Under the pieces are notes generated by a model. The model made no database searches. It was not told where the DNA came from and saw nothing but the letters and a program-made list of their open reading frames with translations. Made by a program: the position numbers and the translations under genes. A DNA stretch of 64,000 nt from the NCBI GenBank assembly GCA_004794785.1, contig SJOL01006586.1:1101221-1165220 (forward strand), in the 5' to 3' direction. Origin of the DNA: Opisthorchis felineus (lineage: Eukaryota > Platyhelminthes > Trematoda > Opisthorchiida > Opisthorchiidae). The first letter of the stretch is position 1. The number at the start of each line of letters is the position of its first letter. This document shows positions 23,101 through 33,172 of this stretch, piece by piece.

Positions 23101-24716
23101 TGTATTTCACGCGGCGTTCGATGATTCTCTACGCCGAGTTGGTGCAACAAGTTACTGCATACGATTGTAGTGTCAGACCCGCTGTCTAAGAAGGCATACG
23201 TCACCAATTCTGTGGTGGGTCCCTTCAGACGAACTGGAAGCAATCCCAAGGAAACGTTCGTCTTGCAATCAGTCATCGCATTGCTTTTGACGACAGGAAC
23301 TTCCTCTGGTCTTTTATTCGGTGGTCTCGAATGTAGCAGAACGTGATGCTTAGCTTGACATCCATCCACTCCACATCGATATTGTGATCGGCAATCCTTT
23401 GCTTTGTGCGCCCCTTCGAGACACCGGAAACAAGCATCAAGGGACCTCAAGGTGGACCATCGTTTTGCTAGGTCGAAAGACAGAAAACGTTCGCAGTTAG
23501 TGATACGGTGTCCACCACCACAAACCTTACACCTCGTCTCGCTCAATAGTGGGGCTTGCTGTGCGCGAACTATTGCATGACTCCAAGCGGTTCTGCCCTT
23601 GCCTGCATCCGGAACAGGTTGGCTACGCACACCTGGGTCCCTTTGCGCAACGGATTCTGCCAGAATGCCGTAACGACTGCTTAACACTCTTGCCCTTTGA
23701 GTGACGAACCGTGTGAGGTCAGCAAAGGTCGGCTCCCCCTGATCATGGGTGGCTTGGTAAGCGAATTCCGCCCATTTCTGTTGTAAAGTATAGGGCAAGC
23801 ACCTCACTAACCTATCCAAGTTCTCCAGAGAACTTAGTTCTGCGCTGTAGTTCATCTGAGTCAGGGCTATTTCGCAATTTTGCATCTTGAAGGCCAAGTG
23901 AGTCAGATCTCTCGCCTTGCACGACGTAGAACGAAAACATTTTATGAGATCATCGATCAGGGCTCTGGCCACCACATGAGGCCTTCCGAAAGACTCATGC
24001 AGAATTCGGCGGGCTCGCTCATATCCTTCTCTAGGCTGAAGCATGAGGCAATCTTCGATTGCCTCCCTGGCCGCACCGGAGCACGCGTTTATTAATTGTA
24101 CTAGCCGTTTTCCAGCGTCTTGGGTCTTGCTTTCGACATAAAGCTCGAACTGACGCATAAACCTCCAGTAGCTCCTAGGGTGACCATCAAACTGCATGAG
24201 GCCAATTTTTGGTAACTCCAGGCCCTCTATAATGGATTCCAGATGACGAAAGTCACCTAACCCACTAGTCTGTCGTTCGGCTAACCCGCAACCATGGTGA
24301 TTATCAGAATTCATTGGCGATGCCATCTTTCTACAATCTTCAACATAGCTTTTAATACGCTCCTTTGAAGACTCTGATAAACTTGACCGGCTGCTATGCG
24401 CTAACTCGTCTTCGCCACCAGTCACGGATGCTTCGAGCTCCGCCAACTCCACCTCGGCTTTAGCCTTAAGGAATTGTTTCTTATGATTAGTTTTCATAGC
24501 CTCTGATTCCAGCTCAAGTTCCTCCTTAAGTTGTCTCTCCTTAAGCTGTGCTAACAATAGAGCAGCTTTGGACCCAGAATTCTCCAAACTAATCCTAGAT
24601 GGTATACTAGCCCTAGAGCTCATCGCTGAAAACGAACCCTGTTCGACTTGCCTGGTGTTCTTCTCAACTTCTTTGTCACGTTTTGAATTGACCGACATTG
24701 ACCTGGTGATGGGCAT
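20151..24716 (-). CDS. BEL/Pao Gag-Pol polyprotein, main open part
   Basis: From the ATG at 24,716 the frame runs 1,521 codons to a TAA. The order is: charged coiled-coil-like N-terminus; DUF1759 Gag core (LPKIGLMQFDGHPRSYWRF); three cysteine-histidine clusters (CKVCGGGH, CFRCLEGAH, then C...C..KHH); protease active site DSGSD at about residue 511; RT with YVDD at 923-926; RNase H (FSDASETGYG, LWTDSQIV); and the N-terminal integrase H-H half. The start upstream of this ATG would lie inside the LTR and was rejected. In the integrase zinc-binding region (20,340-20,380) the expected first cysteine pair is not visible. Confidence 0.9.
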   Translation of the reverse strand: MPITRSMSVNSKRDKEVEKNTRQVEQGSFSAMSSRASIPSRISLENSGSKAALLLAQLKERQLKEELELESEAMKTNHKKQFLKAKAEVELAELEASVTGGEDELAHSSRSSLSESSKERIKSYVEDCRKMASPMNSDNHHGCGLAERQTSGLGDFRHLESIIEGLELPKIGLMQFDGHPRSYWRFMRQFELYVESKTQDAGKRLVQLINACSGAAREAIEDCLMLQPREGYERARRILHESFGRPHVVARALIDDLIKCFRSTSCKARDLTHLAFKMQNCEIALTQMNYSAELSSLENLDRLVRCLPYTLQQKWAEFAYQATHDQGEPTFADLTRFVTQRARVLSSRYGILAESVAQRDPGVRSQPVPDAGKGRTAWSHAIVRAQQAPLLSETRCKVCGGGHRITNCERFLSFDLAKRWSTLRSLDACFRCLEGAHKAKDCRSQYRCGVDGCQAKHHVLLHSRPPNKRPEEVPVVKSNAMTDCKTNVSLGLLPVRLKGPTTELVTYAFLDSGSDTTIVCSNLLHQLGVENHRTPREIQTISGSCLALGESGSFEVCPLRDDEVIIVKSASVVSEILPSMVVDSRLEIASRWPHLKELFFDDVSPKSVGILIGCDVPEAHWVLDQRLGGRKEPFAVKTPLGWIILGPQGPGSRGRVAASCLSSVEPSVEGQLRALYNADFADIDSLRKTPSVEDRRAVELVSARVEHARGHFVVPLPWKAERPTGSSNFLAALSRLHSLRRRFLQDPKYFETYAAVMSRNLEKGYAVPVPPELIPLQSATRWYLPHHAVSNPRKPGKLRVVFDCAAKHHGRSLNDMLLQGPDTTADLVGVLLKFRRDPVAVSADVEEMFMQVHVPQLDQGALRFLWFSQNDLNSEPIEFQMTSHVFGAVSSPFCANFALRHTVSEFGKDYDHRIKSSVLDNFYVDDCLVSVPSVTDAKRFVQGITELMSKGGFHLHKWVSNVPDVLRGLPPSERMETVVEMSPKAMNTQRALGIEWDPSPDTLCFRFHIPEKPLTRRGILASVCSLFDPLGLVAPVCLTAKQLLQELCKAGLGWDAPISDEHSVRWRSWLNLVKSIGVVRYPRCLSPDGFVGVGNPELHVFSDASETGYGVAAYARFVSNDGRVACRLIFGKSRVAPLKTVTVPRLELAAAALAARVYKLLIESLPDFFSTVTLWTDSQIVLYYINNQSTRFCTFVANRLAIIQEYSLRSEWKHVKSSQNPADLASRGIKGVDDQSCWIHGPEFINEPKIPVSPLTSDQISDGVDLKTIRATVNVLSTGSVSYRLFVRWSSWFTLLKAIAWLRRFIHYLMHKFKRHIIMPTVGDLQVKELTEAQLVVVRQVQAEVYGDEINRLKTDTQSKPSRVSALRKLCPILLDGVLCVGGRLQYSSCALSLKHPPILPSKHTVTHSLIRHYHEAEGHSSASHVLGVIRQDFWVVHGSQAMKRVLHRFILRRKLSRNICQQMMAPLPSARSEKGGKFFESVGLDYFGPFLVKRGRSMEERYGSILSYMATRAVHLEVAH

Positions 24717-24747
24717 CCAAAAGACCACGCTTGTCAACGTTGAGTAC

Positions 24748-25212
24748 TGTAACGACCGTTTCGATTTCTTGAGCAACGAGCACCAAGGTTAGGAACCAAA
24801 CCGGCTAAACTCCGAACGAATGGTTACACAAATGTGCTGTACTATAAAAATGAAATTAGTTTCACGGATACAAAATTACAAACCTCAACGGTTTTCGACA
24901 AACGGCGAGGTACTCCAAAAAGCAAGCAGAGCTGAGATGGATCAACAGCCAACGCGTGATCGAAACCGGGTTGCAAATCGATGCAATAAAACAAAGCTAT
25001 GGCTGACCAGAGTTTCGGTCCAAAAATAGTATGTCTGACGCGGTAAAAACGATTTGCGTAGCAAGGAAAACGGAAGATACAAAGGTCTTTGCCAAACTGA
25101 AATAGAGTTAAATTATATCAAAAATAAAAAGGGGCGGTTCATTTCAGTTGTTAACCGAGAAGGCGGTCATTCACAATGGGAGGCAATTTTAAAGACATAC
25201 AAGGTTACAACA
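24748..25212 (-). repeat. BEL/Pao LTR (5' LTR in element sense)
   Basis: The partner of 18,696-19,160. Plus-strand ends are TGTAACGACC and GTTACAACA, followed by the target duplicate GCTAG. In element sense the start codon of Gag-Pol lies only about 30 nt beyond this LTR, leaving a very short leader in which I could not identify a convincing tRNA primer site. Confidence 0.95.
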
Positions 25213-25217
25213 GCTAG

Positions 25218-27600
25218 TGAATGGTTTGCCCAAGGCAGTCGCAAAATCAAGTGATATAGGATCAGTCCCTGGGTTCGGGGACTCATGAGTTTTAAAAATT
25301 ATACTCGTGGATGTAGTAGTAACGAGGATCTGGTAAGTGTGCGGATACTTAGTGTCGTTTTCTTTTAGAGAGCTAATTCCTGACTTCGCTCCACCTCTGC
25401 TTCCCGATATTTATGCCCTGTAGCCCAATGGAAACAACAATTACTTGTCATCGACGTAACTTAGAAGCATCCCATAATCAACCGTAGTGGCACTCTCACT
25501 AACTGGAGGCCCCTTCGTTGGACACAGAATATCAGCTCCCGTGCTTGCGTTTGCGGTCCGACCCCCTTATGCACTTCAGTATCCGGTATTGGTTAAGAAC
25601 GCACCCACATATCAGACACGCTTAGCACGTTTTAAGCCGCTCGCCTTTTTAGGCTACCCTGCGGCTCTTTTCCAAGTCTGTGATGCCGGTTCGAGCCTCA
25701 TCCAGCCCATCGTTCATGCCGACATATTGCCCCCGTCTTCACTTCTACCCTCATGTCTTATCTGTCCGAATACATAGGTGACCAAAAAGTCAAACCTGAT
25801 GCGATCTGCCTCTGATAACCTAACTGCTGACTGTAAGGTTTACTTCGTTTCCATTGCCTGCAGCCTAGGTGCATCCACATCGACCCTGAACACATGTCCA
25901 GTTAACTCCACTTCATGTACCACCACCGCTGTTTCCGAACTCCCCTAGTTCCGAACCCCGTCGTATGCGATCTTAATAACTTTGTAATTAACATGGTTGC
26001 CACGCCGCTGAACGTATCAATAATATAAACAATATACACAGAAAGTCAAAAAGAAGGCAGCTTTTGTTGGACGCCTGTATTACTGGCTTACTCTTGTCCA
26101 GGCTGCAGCACATTTCCCAAGAGATTCTCCTAGGAACCCAAAACATCAATTAAAGCAGAGTGAAAAATGATGTCTTGTATGTTATTTAACAGAGACCCAG
26201 CAAACGCACACTCTGCCTCTGATGCAATTATTTTTGAAAGGTCTGAACCGTTTTCTTTAGGCTGCAACTGCGCCATGCTGGATGTAAGCTCATCGTTCAA
26301 ACATTATCAGGCAGCCATCCATATCCCAAGTCGGCATGCTATTCTTCCCCTTAGCCCCCAAATTGTAGCATGTCTTTCCCTGCAGCTCCTCCACCCACGT
26401 CCTGAATGCGTAGTACCGAGACTTTCCCAAAACTGCGTGATCGGATTTGACTCCATTTTTGCCCTGGCATCCTCCAATACACGATAATTCCACCTCCCCA
26501 AATGCCTGCCGGTTAAAAGCCCGGTTACTCGAGCTAGCTACGGAGGTACGTACGCTTCATCCACGATTTTGGGAAGCATTCACTCACGTCCTACCAAGCT
26601 TCATGGGCCATAACACTACTAGCTATGACTTTAGTGGTGCATAGCTTGGCTAATGCGCCCCATCATATTCACAAATTGTCATACCCGCTCGCATCGACAA
26701 CACATGGCGCATAATACCATCTTCACCTGAACGTCGATTGTCGTTTTTGAATTCGGGTGATGTAACCTCACAGCAGTAGTTCGAAACTGTGACCACTCCC
26801 AGCTGGCTGCTATTTTTGGCCGCAGCCTAGCGCTCTCTAGGAGGCCTCTTCGGCGCTGTTTGCCATGTTGAGTCCCGAATATAGACACGGTTGTCATTCT
26901 GCCTCGTCCGGACGGCAGCAACAAACCACACCGCACCCTCGATGGATCCACGAATATCCTTGCTATCTAGTGGTCCTCTTTGTCATGATTCCTTCGCTCA
27001 TATTAACTGCCCTTACAGCCCCTACTGACCCACCCAGGGTTTTCATGTACGTGGCTGTCCACGAACCGAAGTACGGTGCTGTGGTAAAGGAACCGCGGTT
27101 TCCATACCCAGTGTGATAACCTAACCGTAGTTGACCATATTTCTACTACTTCCCAACCGAGCTCGTGCCGTGCGCCAACAAGAGCGTCCCAGCCAGCCGA
27201 TTATGCGTGAAAATCCCGAATTACTTGCCACCCCATTGCACTCTCTGCTAGTTCTGCCCATGAACTCACTAATACTTCTCATGTTACTACCAAGGAGTCA
27301 TTATACCGGTGAAGATAGAACTTCACGAGGCACCTGGCACAGCAGTTGCCGACTGTTATGAAAAAAATCAACCAAAATTACTAGATGCGACGAATTTTTT
27401 AGCTGTGTCTGGCGAGACGCCCGCTACGACGATAGAAACTTTTGCGCAGACAAAGACAACGTGATTATTGTCCGTGTAAACTTTCGAAGTATTTTCAAAT
27501 CCAATACAGGGGAAAACACGTGAAGAAACCAACTTCACTACAAAATTTCCTACCGTTCCCACAGGTAGATCATGCTGACCCGCCGCAGCCATTAAAATAT
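25218..27600. other. Anonymous sequence right of the BEL/Pao element
   Basis: No recognised gene or repeat. ORFs of 96 codons (25,487-25,777 plus), 106 codons (26,167-26,487 plus) and about 90 codons (26,679-26,951 minus) have no motif and overlap each other on both strands. A GGTTCGAGCC word at 25,688 is B-box-like but lacks a convincing A box. Confidence 0.3.
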
Positions 27601-29354
27601 GAACTCAGCAACCAAAGTAGACCTTAAGAAAGGTGAAACAAAATTAGGAAAACACGGCTGTTTGGGGAAAATTCAAAGTTTTGAATAAATACCGTTAAAT
27701 AACAAAACACTGTGTAAAAGTTTCCTTCATTCAAAATATGGTTTTAGAGAGATTTTGGGTGTTCATCGACAGATCGGCGTATCTGAACCCACAGTTCTCG
27801 TACGAGGTATTGCTCTTCAGCTGTAATGACCTTGAGATCCCCAATGCACCAATCGACATTCAAGCACCGTGGTGGCACCGAGCTGGTGTGGATTTTCGGA
27901 TTTGGCTAACTCGCTGATTTGGGGAATACTCCTAGAGACTGAGTTTCGTGCGTCGAGCCCTCGTATGTTTAAAATGCTTCCGAGGTTACGGTCAAGGTAG
28001 GAAAAGCAGTTGGTATGTGGTTTCCCTTCTGCTGTCAGAGATTTCGAGCGTGTCGCGGCCTAACCCCTGTGGCTACAAGGGCTTAGAGGGAAAACTAGTC
28101 GTTGTTAAAGTTCTCAAGTGAATATCTCGTCTCCAAAAGTTTACAGGCATTTGGGGGCATCACTCACGACAGTACCTCAGGCAGAATACTCAGAAGGGCA
28201 ATGGCTGAACTTCACGCATCCATCGACACGCGGTTGAACTGATTTCTTATGGAGCGCAAAGCTTATTTAGGGATTTGTCGTGGAATGCTCCCCACCATTG
28301 TCATTTTTAGTTTTAAGCCATTCTGCTCCACGCTTCTCTGTGGTGAATGAAAATCCTGAAGCAATGACTTCCAATTGCGGGGATTATGGCTGAGGGGTCC
28401 ATTCTCTTGAAACCGTGCGCCAGTGCACGCCTCACAATAGGTGGGCACATTTCACCTGACATGATACAGACAAGGGCTTTTGCAACCATGTTCATCATAA
28501 GTTGAGTGGACTTCGTCCAGCTAATAACTCACCGACGCGACCACGGCAAATTTTCTCTCATACTACTCCGTTTGGTCAGTGCCTCTCAAACCTGGATTCC
28601 TCGGATCCGACGATGCACCCGCTTCTTAGCCAGCCTGAACAGGTTAATCCGAGGAGAACATACATGGCCCTGAAACTGTGCGAATGACGGCCCACGTACC
28701 AAAAACCGAGAAGTCGAGACTCAAGACCGAAAACCCAGTGTTCAACATCTGGCGGTACACATCAAGGCTTCCCATCTAGAGAACCTGGTGCAAGATGAAG
28801 CGCAGCGACAGGCCCCGGCCACGTCAAAATCCAAATGAACGTCGTCAGGAGAATGACCCAAAGTCAGTGAAAAAGTTGCCAGTCGAACGGGTGATAATCG
28901 TGCTTTTCTCCGGTCCCTACTTTCCATCGTGCATGACGATAGCAAACTGGGAGTTAAGCTGGTCTTCGGCCACTGACTGGGAAGAGAACGAGATGCAGAA
29001 CGTTTCGATCCGACCACTCGGGTGTATTTCGGAATCAGAGGAGGGGCAGTTAAGCACCAGTAGGAGTCACTGGTATATTGCTATCAATAGTGAGGATGAG
29101 GGAGAAGGAGCAAAAGCGTGTGTTCAGCTGACCTTGCTGCCTAGAATCAAGACGATTGCAAATTCTCCATACTTCGAGTCTTGAAAATACTGTGAAGATA
29201 AAGTGGTCAGCGGAAGACCACTGTCAGCGATTTAACATCGGAAATCATATTCATATTGTAGAGTTCTGAGGTGTGCATCGAAAACTCAAATGGCTTTGTA
29301 GGCCAATCGTTCCACTTCCCGGCCAGTAGTCATTCGCAGGATTTAGATGGTATC
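27601..29354. other. Anonymous sequence
   Basis: No supported gene. A 129-codon frame at 28,795-29,184 (plus) and a 91-codon frame at 28,742-29,017 (minus) overlap antisense and show no family signature. The minus strand at 29,045-28,922 also reads ETFCISFSSQSVAEDQLNSQ up to a donor-like AAA|GTAGGG, which might be an exon of an unknown gene. Confidence 0.3.
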
Positions 29355-29570
29355 GGCCAATGCCCGAGGCATCAGAGTTAAACTTGATGCCATATTCCTG
29401 TTTGTTGAAAGAAGTCATCCGGATCTGCAACTTGTCACAGACCTGGCTCGTAATCGAAGCCTCTGATATCGAAATAAACGCCCCTGTTCACACAGTGTGT
29501 CGTGCCGATCGGGCCGGAGACAGGACAGGCGGCGGCGTTCTCGTACAACAAGATCGATTATAGGTTCGCT
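29355..29570 (+). mobile_element. LINE endonuclease fragment
   Basis: The plus-strand frame reads a decayed apurinic-type endonuclease N-terminal half: LLKEVIRICNLSQTWL, then a gap, VCRADRAGDRTGGGVLVQQD, with the substrate-side TGGGV motif. This matches the endonuclease start of CR1-like LINEs. It is an isolated fragment with no RT attached. Confidence 0.55.
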
Positions 29571-29639
29571 TATTAGACACTGCAGTAACTGGCGGTTAGT
29601 TGAAGTCAGTGACATTTTTGCTGTCAGTTTCCTTTCAGA

Positions 29640-30455
29640 TCGTCCGGTTGAGCACTTGGATGTGTAGACGATTCTGAGTCTTTAATTATAATTAGATAAG
29701 CTTTCTGTATGTACGACAGTGAGGCATCTGCCAAAACTGATCCTGCTGTCTCTGACGTTGATGGTATGTTCCATTTCGAAGTCCCCAACCGAGGGAACCG
29801 CAATGACCAGCACAGCTGAGTTTGTTGGTAATGGCTTTCATGCTTCACTACCTCCTCTCCTCGTTTCCATCCTACGCGTAATTGCGTGAAAAAGGCTTTT
29901 CGGGGAAGTCGGTCGACAGGCACACGGAGCACGTGACCAAGATAGCACAACCTATGAGGTGTGATCAGTTCATCTGTTGTAGGAGGATTATTTCTCCTGA
30001 ACACCATTCGATGTACTTCAGGCTTACTGATCCGATGTTCCCACCAAACTCGGGCAACACTCTAAAGAAATCGATGATGAAACATTAAAAGTATTTTAAA
30101 GTCCTCAATGCACAGTGGCGAGCTTTCTGACTCACAGCAGCATTATAAACCCGATTCTTGGCAGATAAGCTGATTTGGCGTCCGCGTCACACGCGTCACA
30201 CAATCTGGCCTTCCCAGACTGGATGGAACTATCCTCTGTGGTTGGACTACAGGGACTGATAGCTTCACAGGTAGACAAATTTGTCTACTACGTCAATCGG
30301 CTCATCCGCAAGCACGAGCTTAGGGTTCGAGTTCATTCAGTCTTGCAGCAGCACTCTAAGGTTTGCAGGTGTGTGGCGCATGCCAAACAGTGAGGCAGAA
30401 TTATTTAGATCATTTAATATCGTCTGCATTACGATGACATCGTATCTGCATATCC
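29640..30455 (-). mobile_element. RTE-like LINE, 3' segment of a copy split by two later insertions
   Basis: Minus-strand RT C-terminal words (TTDELITPHRLCYLGHVLRV, VDRLPRKAFF) and upstream RT sequence closely match the uninterrupted copy at 56,720-58,050. The match breaks at about 30,455, resumes at 32,513-32,634, breaks again and resumes at 37,749-38,235. These three blocks are therefore one LINE insertion split by a plus-strand LINE and a gypsy element. Confidence 0.75.
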
Positions 30456-30489
30456 CAGCCGGTCCCGAACATCACTTAATGTGATGAAT

Positions 30490-32512
30490 TATCAGACGTC
30501 AGGTGAAAGTGAGCGTGCTAACCGCCCGTGAAGTTTGGTAAACACAGAAAACCAAGGAGACGGAAGAGGCCCAGAAAGCCGGTAATGCCCGCGCTACCGG
30601 TCCCCGGAAACCTCCTGTGAGTGAAACCATCAAGGATCAGAAGGTTGTGACCATCTTGAATAAAGAAGAACGCTTCGACCGGTGCGCAGAATACCTGGAG
30701 CACCAGTTATCGTGGCCATCCTTTGTCACTCATCTGGAGCCCACAGTTAACGCAGAACCATGGACGGTGAATGTGGAATCCCCTACGTTCTCAGAGGTTT
30801 ATGACTGCAAGAGCCTCCAAGCTTCTGGTCCGGATGACTTCCTACCCGCACTATTCAAAACCGTGGGTGGAATCCTCAGTCACCGCTTGTCTGATCTGTT
30901 TGCCTGCATTTGGGAAAAGGAGACTGTCCCAGACAACTGGGGAAGTCGGTGATAGCGCCGATTTCCAAAAAAGGGGCTCGTAGTGAGTGTGATAACCACG
31001 AGGGGATCAGCTTAACCTCGTAACGAGACTGCTGGCGTCACTTGTGCTTCGTCGCCTTGTGGTGGCTCGTAAAACTCTGACTCGAGAGCAGCAAGCGAGG
31101 ATCCGGCATGGTTGGGGTTGCGTTGACGAAATGTGCACACTCCGTCAGGTACTAGAACAACGCCATACGTACAAACGACCAACAAGTTTAGTATTCCTGG
31201 ATTTTCAAGCCGCATTCGACTCGGTCGACCGTTCGGTTCTCCTTGGCACTCTTGCCCATCAAGGAATGCCCCGGAAGTTTATGAACATAATACGTTCCTT
31301 GTATCCTCAGACTTCCGGACATGTGAGAGTATACGGGGAGCTCTCCAAAAGCTCCCGTACACAAAGCGGTTTCCGCCAGGGGTGTACACTCTCTCCATTC
31401 TTAATTTCGCGATCAATGAGAGAATGAACCAAACTCTGGAAGGTCTCCAAAACCCCGGTGTTCAAATAACCTGTGACGAAAAACTTTTTGACCTGGAATA
31501 TGCAGATGATATCGTTCTCGTCTTCGAAGAGAAGAAGAAGGCGCAGGTGTTTTTAGATGGACTGACCAAAATCATCCTGTCCTTTGGTATGCACCTTGCG
31601 CTCACAAACTGTGAGGTCATGCTCGTTGACATGCAGTCACTGAACACGCCACTTACAATCCAGGGAGAGGCGCTCGAAGTTGTGGAGCGTTTTACGTACT
31701 TTGGAAGTTGTATTGGTTCTGATTGTAATGTGACAGTTGAGGTCAATGCACGAATCTGCAAGAGTCACGTTTGCTAATTTGAGGTACCTATGGCGTCAAA
31801 GAGGTATATCCCTGAATCTCAAGGGACGTGTGTATCAGGCTACAGTACGGGCTATTTTGATGTGTGGCTGTGAGACTTGGTCTGTTCGAGCAGCGAAACT
31901 GAGACGTCTTCAGGTGATCGACGATCGTTGTCTCAGGACCATAGCTCGTGTCGGTTGGTGTTGGGGAATCCCTAACGAGGCAATTAGAAAGGTAGTTTTC
32001 GGTTGTGCAACAGGAATTTCCATTGAAGAATGTATCCAGCACCAGAAACTGCGTTGGTTAAGCCACGTATTGTGTATGCTGAACCATCGTTTGCCGAAGA
32101 GAGTGCTGTTTTCCGTGCCCAATTCAGAGTGGCGGAAGCAGAAAGGTGGCCAACCATTGACCTAGCAAAAGGGTATGAAAGAGACTACGAAACGTTTGAG
32201 CGCTGTCGGTTCTACTCGCCATGATGGGGACCGCGTAATCTCCACTGCGCCTGGTTAGAGATGCTGCAAGATATGGCTGCTAACCGATGTCAATGGCTTT
32301 CTTGTTGTCAATTTCTATCCAGACTGCCTGATTGAGTGTCTGGAGGTGTAGGCACCCCGGAATGATTGTAGTAAGCTAGTGCTAAGTCCCTTACCTGTCC
32401 ACCTTTATTCTTTTCTTCACAATAAGGCTTTCAAATAAAAGGTTGTACGGCGCGAAGCATCAGTGTTGAACACTGATGTCATGCTGTCCATGATGATGGT
32501 GAGGATGATGAT
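30490..32512 (+). mobile_element. RTE-like LINE with RT, 3'UTR and terminal hairpin
   Basis: This is the best preserved LINE of its type here. Reading across several frameshifts: pre-RT helix region (ASGPDDFLPALFK near 30,826), RT motifs LVFLDFQAAFDSVDRSVLL (31,189-31,245), SGFRQGCTLSPFL (31,369-31,407) and LEYADDIVLVFEE (31,495-31,533). The C-terminal C-x-x-C-like and LRWLSHVLCM region follows (32,049-32,079), then a 300-bp 3'UTR with hairpin at 32,458-32,478 and a GATGATGGTGAGGATGATGATG tail. The endonuclease is missing, so it is 5'-truncated. Stops at 30,952 and elsewhere make it inactive. Confidence 0.85.
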
Positions 32513-32634
32513 GTCTGCGCACTCGATATATGTTAGCGGATGCCTTGGGACCCCACAAGCATTAAAGTCTGGTAGTGAGTCTTCCATAACCGTATCACTG
32601 ACGAAGTTGAAGAGTAAACGTGAGAGAGGACACC
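32513..32634 (-). mobile_element. RTE-like LINE, middle segment of the split copy
   Basis: The 122-bp block (GCATTAAAGTCTGGTAGTGA and GTGAGAGAGGACACC) is nearly identical to 57,420-57,550 of the uninterrupted minus-strand LINE copy. Its left edge abuts the GAT-rich tail of the plus-strand LINE and its right edge abuts the gypsy LTR. Confidence 0.8.
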
Positions 32635-33154
32635 TGTAGTGGTTAACGGCCCTATGGAGTCTAGTGCACAGAACAAATTACTAATGCGAGTCAGATACAA
32701 TGTCACAAGGAAAAAGGAATCCAAGTAAATCTTGACTCACAGTACACAAAAGGAGAATCCGTAGTTCCGTATTCCGTTGAACCACCACACCAAGAAGAGA
32801 ATGTTCTATTTTCCTGGTATTCAGAACCTCCGGTGATGGTAATGTTAATCCACTGGTGTGAATAGATCAGTCCAGCGTTTATGGCTAAAAATTTTTGTTC
32901 ACGTTTAGAGTTAGTAACAGTCAATGATAGCCAGCCAGCGGTCAGAACCACAGTCACTCAGCAAAAGTCCCAAAGTCACGTTGTACCCAAAAAGCGGGCG
33001 CTTGCGGTTCTATTGTAGTAAAACAAACTTTTATACAATAATGTGGCTGATATTGATAGGGAGAAAGATGATGATATTGAGCGTGAAAAATAGCAATTTA
33101 CAAGTGCTACAGAACTCCCCCCTAGAGCGTCAAATGGGTGAGTATGACGCTCGA
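32635..33154 (-). repeat. Gypsy LTR (3' LTR in element sense), with extension
   Basis: The canonical LTR is 32,635-33,111, with plus-strand ends TGTAGTGGTT and AGTGCTACA. The next 43 bp, including GAACTCCCCCCTAGAG (a polypurine tract in element sense), are also present outside the other LTR, so the duplicated unit really extends to 33,154. Confidence 0.9.
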
Positions 33155-33172
33155 AAAGAAAATGTGACAATG

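Larger units (their letters stand above)
18696..25212 (-). mobile_element. BEL/Pao LTR retrotransposon, complete but with a broken integrase
   Basis: This 6.5-kb provirus lies on the minus strand. It has two 465-bp LTRs that differ at only about half a dozen positions. A 5-bp target duplication GCTAG sits immediately outside both ends (18,691-18,695 and 25,213-25,217). One long Gag-Pol frame carries DUF1759-type Gag, zinc knuckles, a DSG protease, RT with YVDD, RNase H and integrase, in the order typical of BEL/Pao. Two in-frame stop codons lie in the integrase part. High LTR identity and a perfect target duplication indicate a recent insertion; the stops indicate that this copy cannot make a complete integrase. 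Confidence 0.93.

Noticed and set aside
24717..24776. Start of BEL/Pao Gag-Pol upstream of 24,716
   Set aside because: The longer open frame begins at a TTG inside the LTR; the first ATG after the LTR is at 24,716.
25620..25710. B-box-like GGTTCGAGCC, possible tRNA or SINE
   Set aside because: No A box at the right distance and no match to the SINE body.
28742..29184. Overlapping antisense ORFs of 91 and 129 codons
   Set aside because: They lie on opposite strands of the same DNA and neither shows a recognisable domain.
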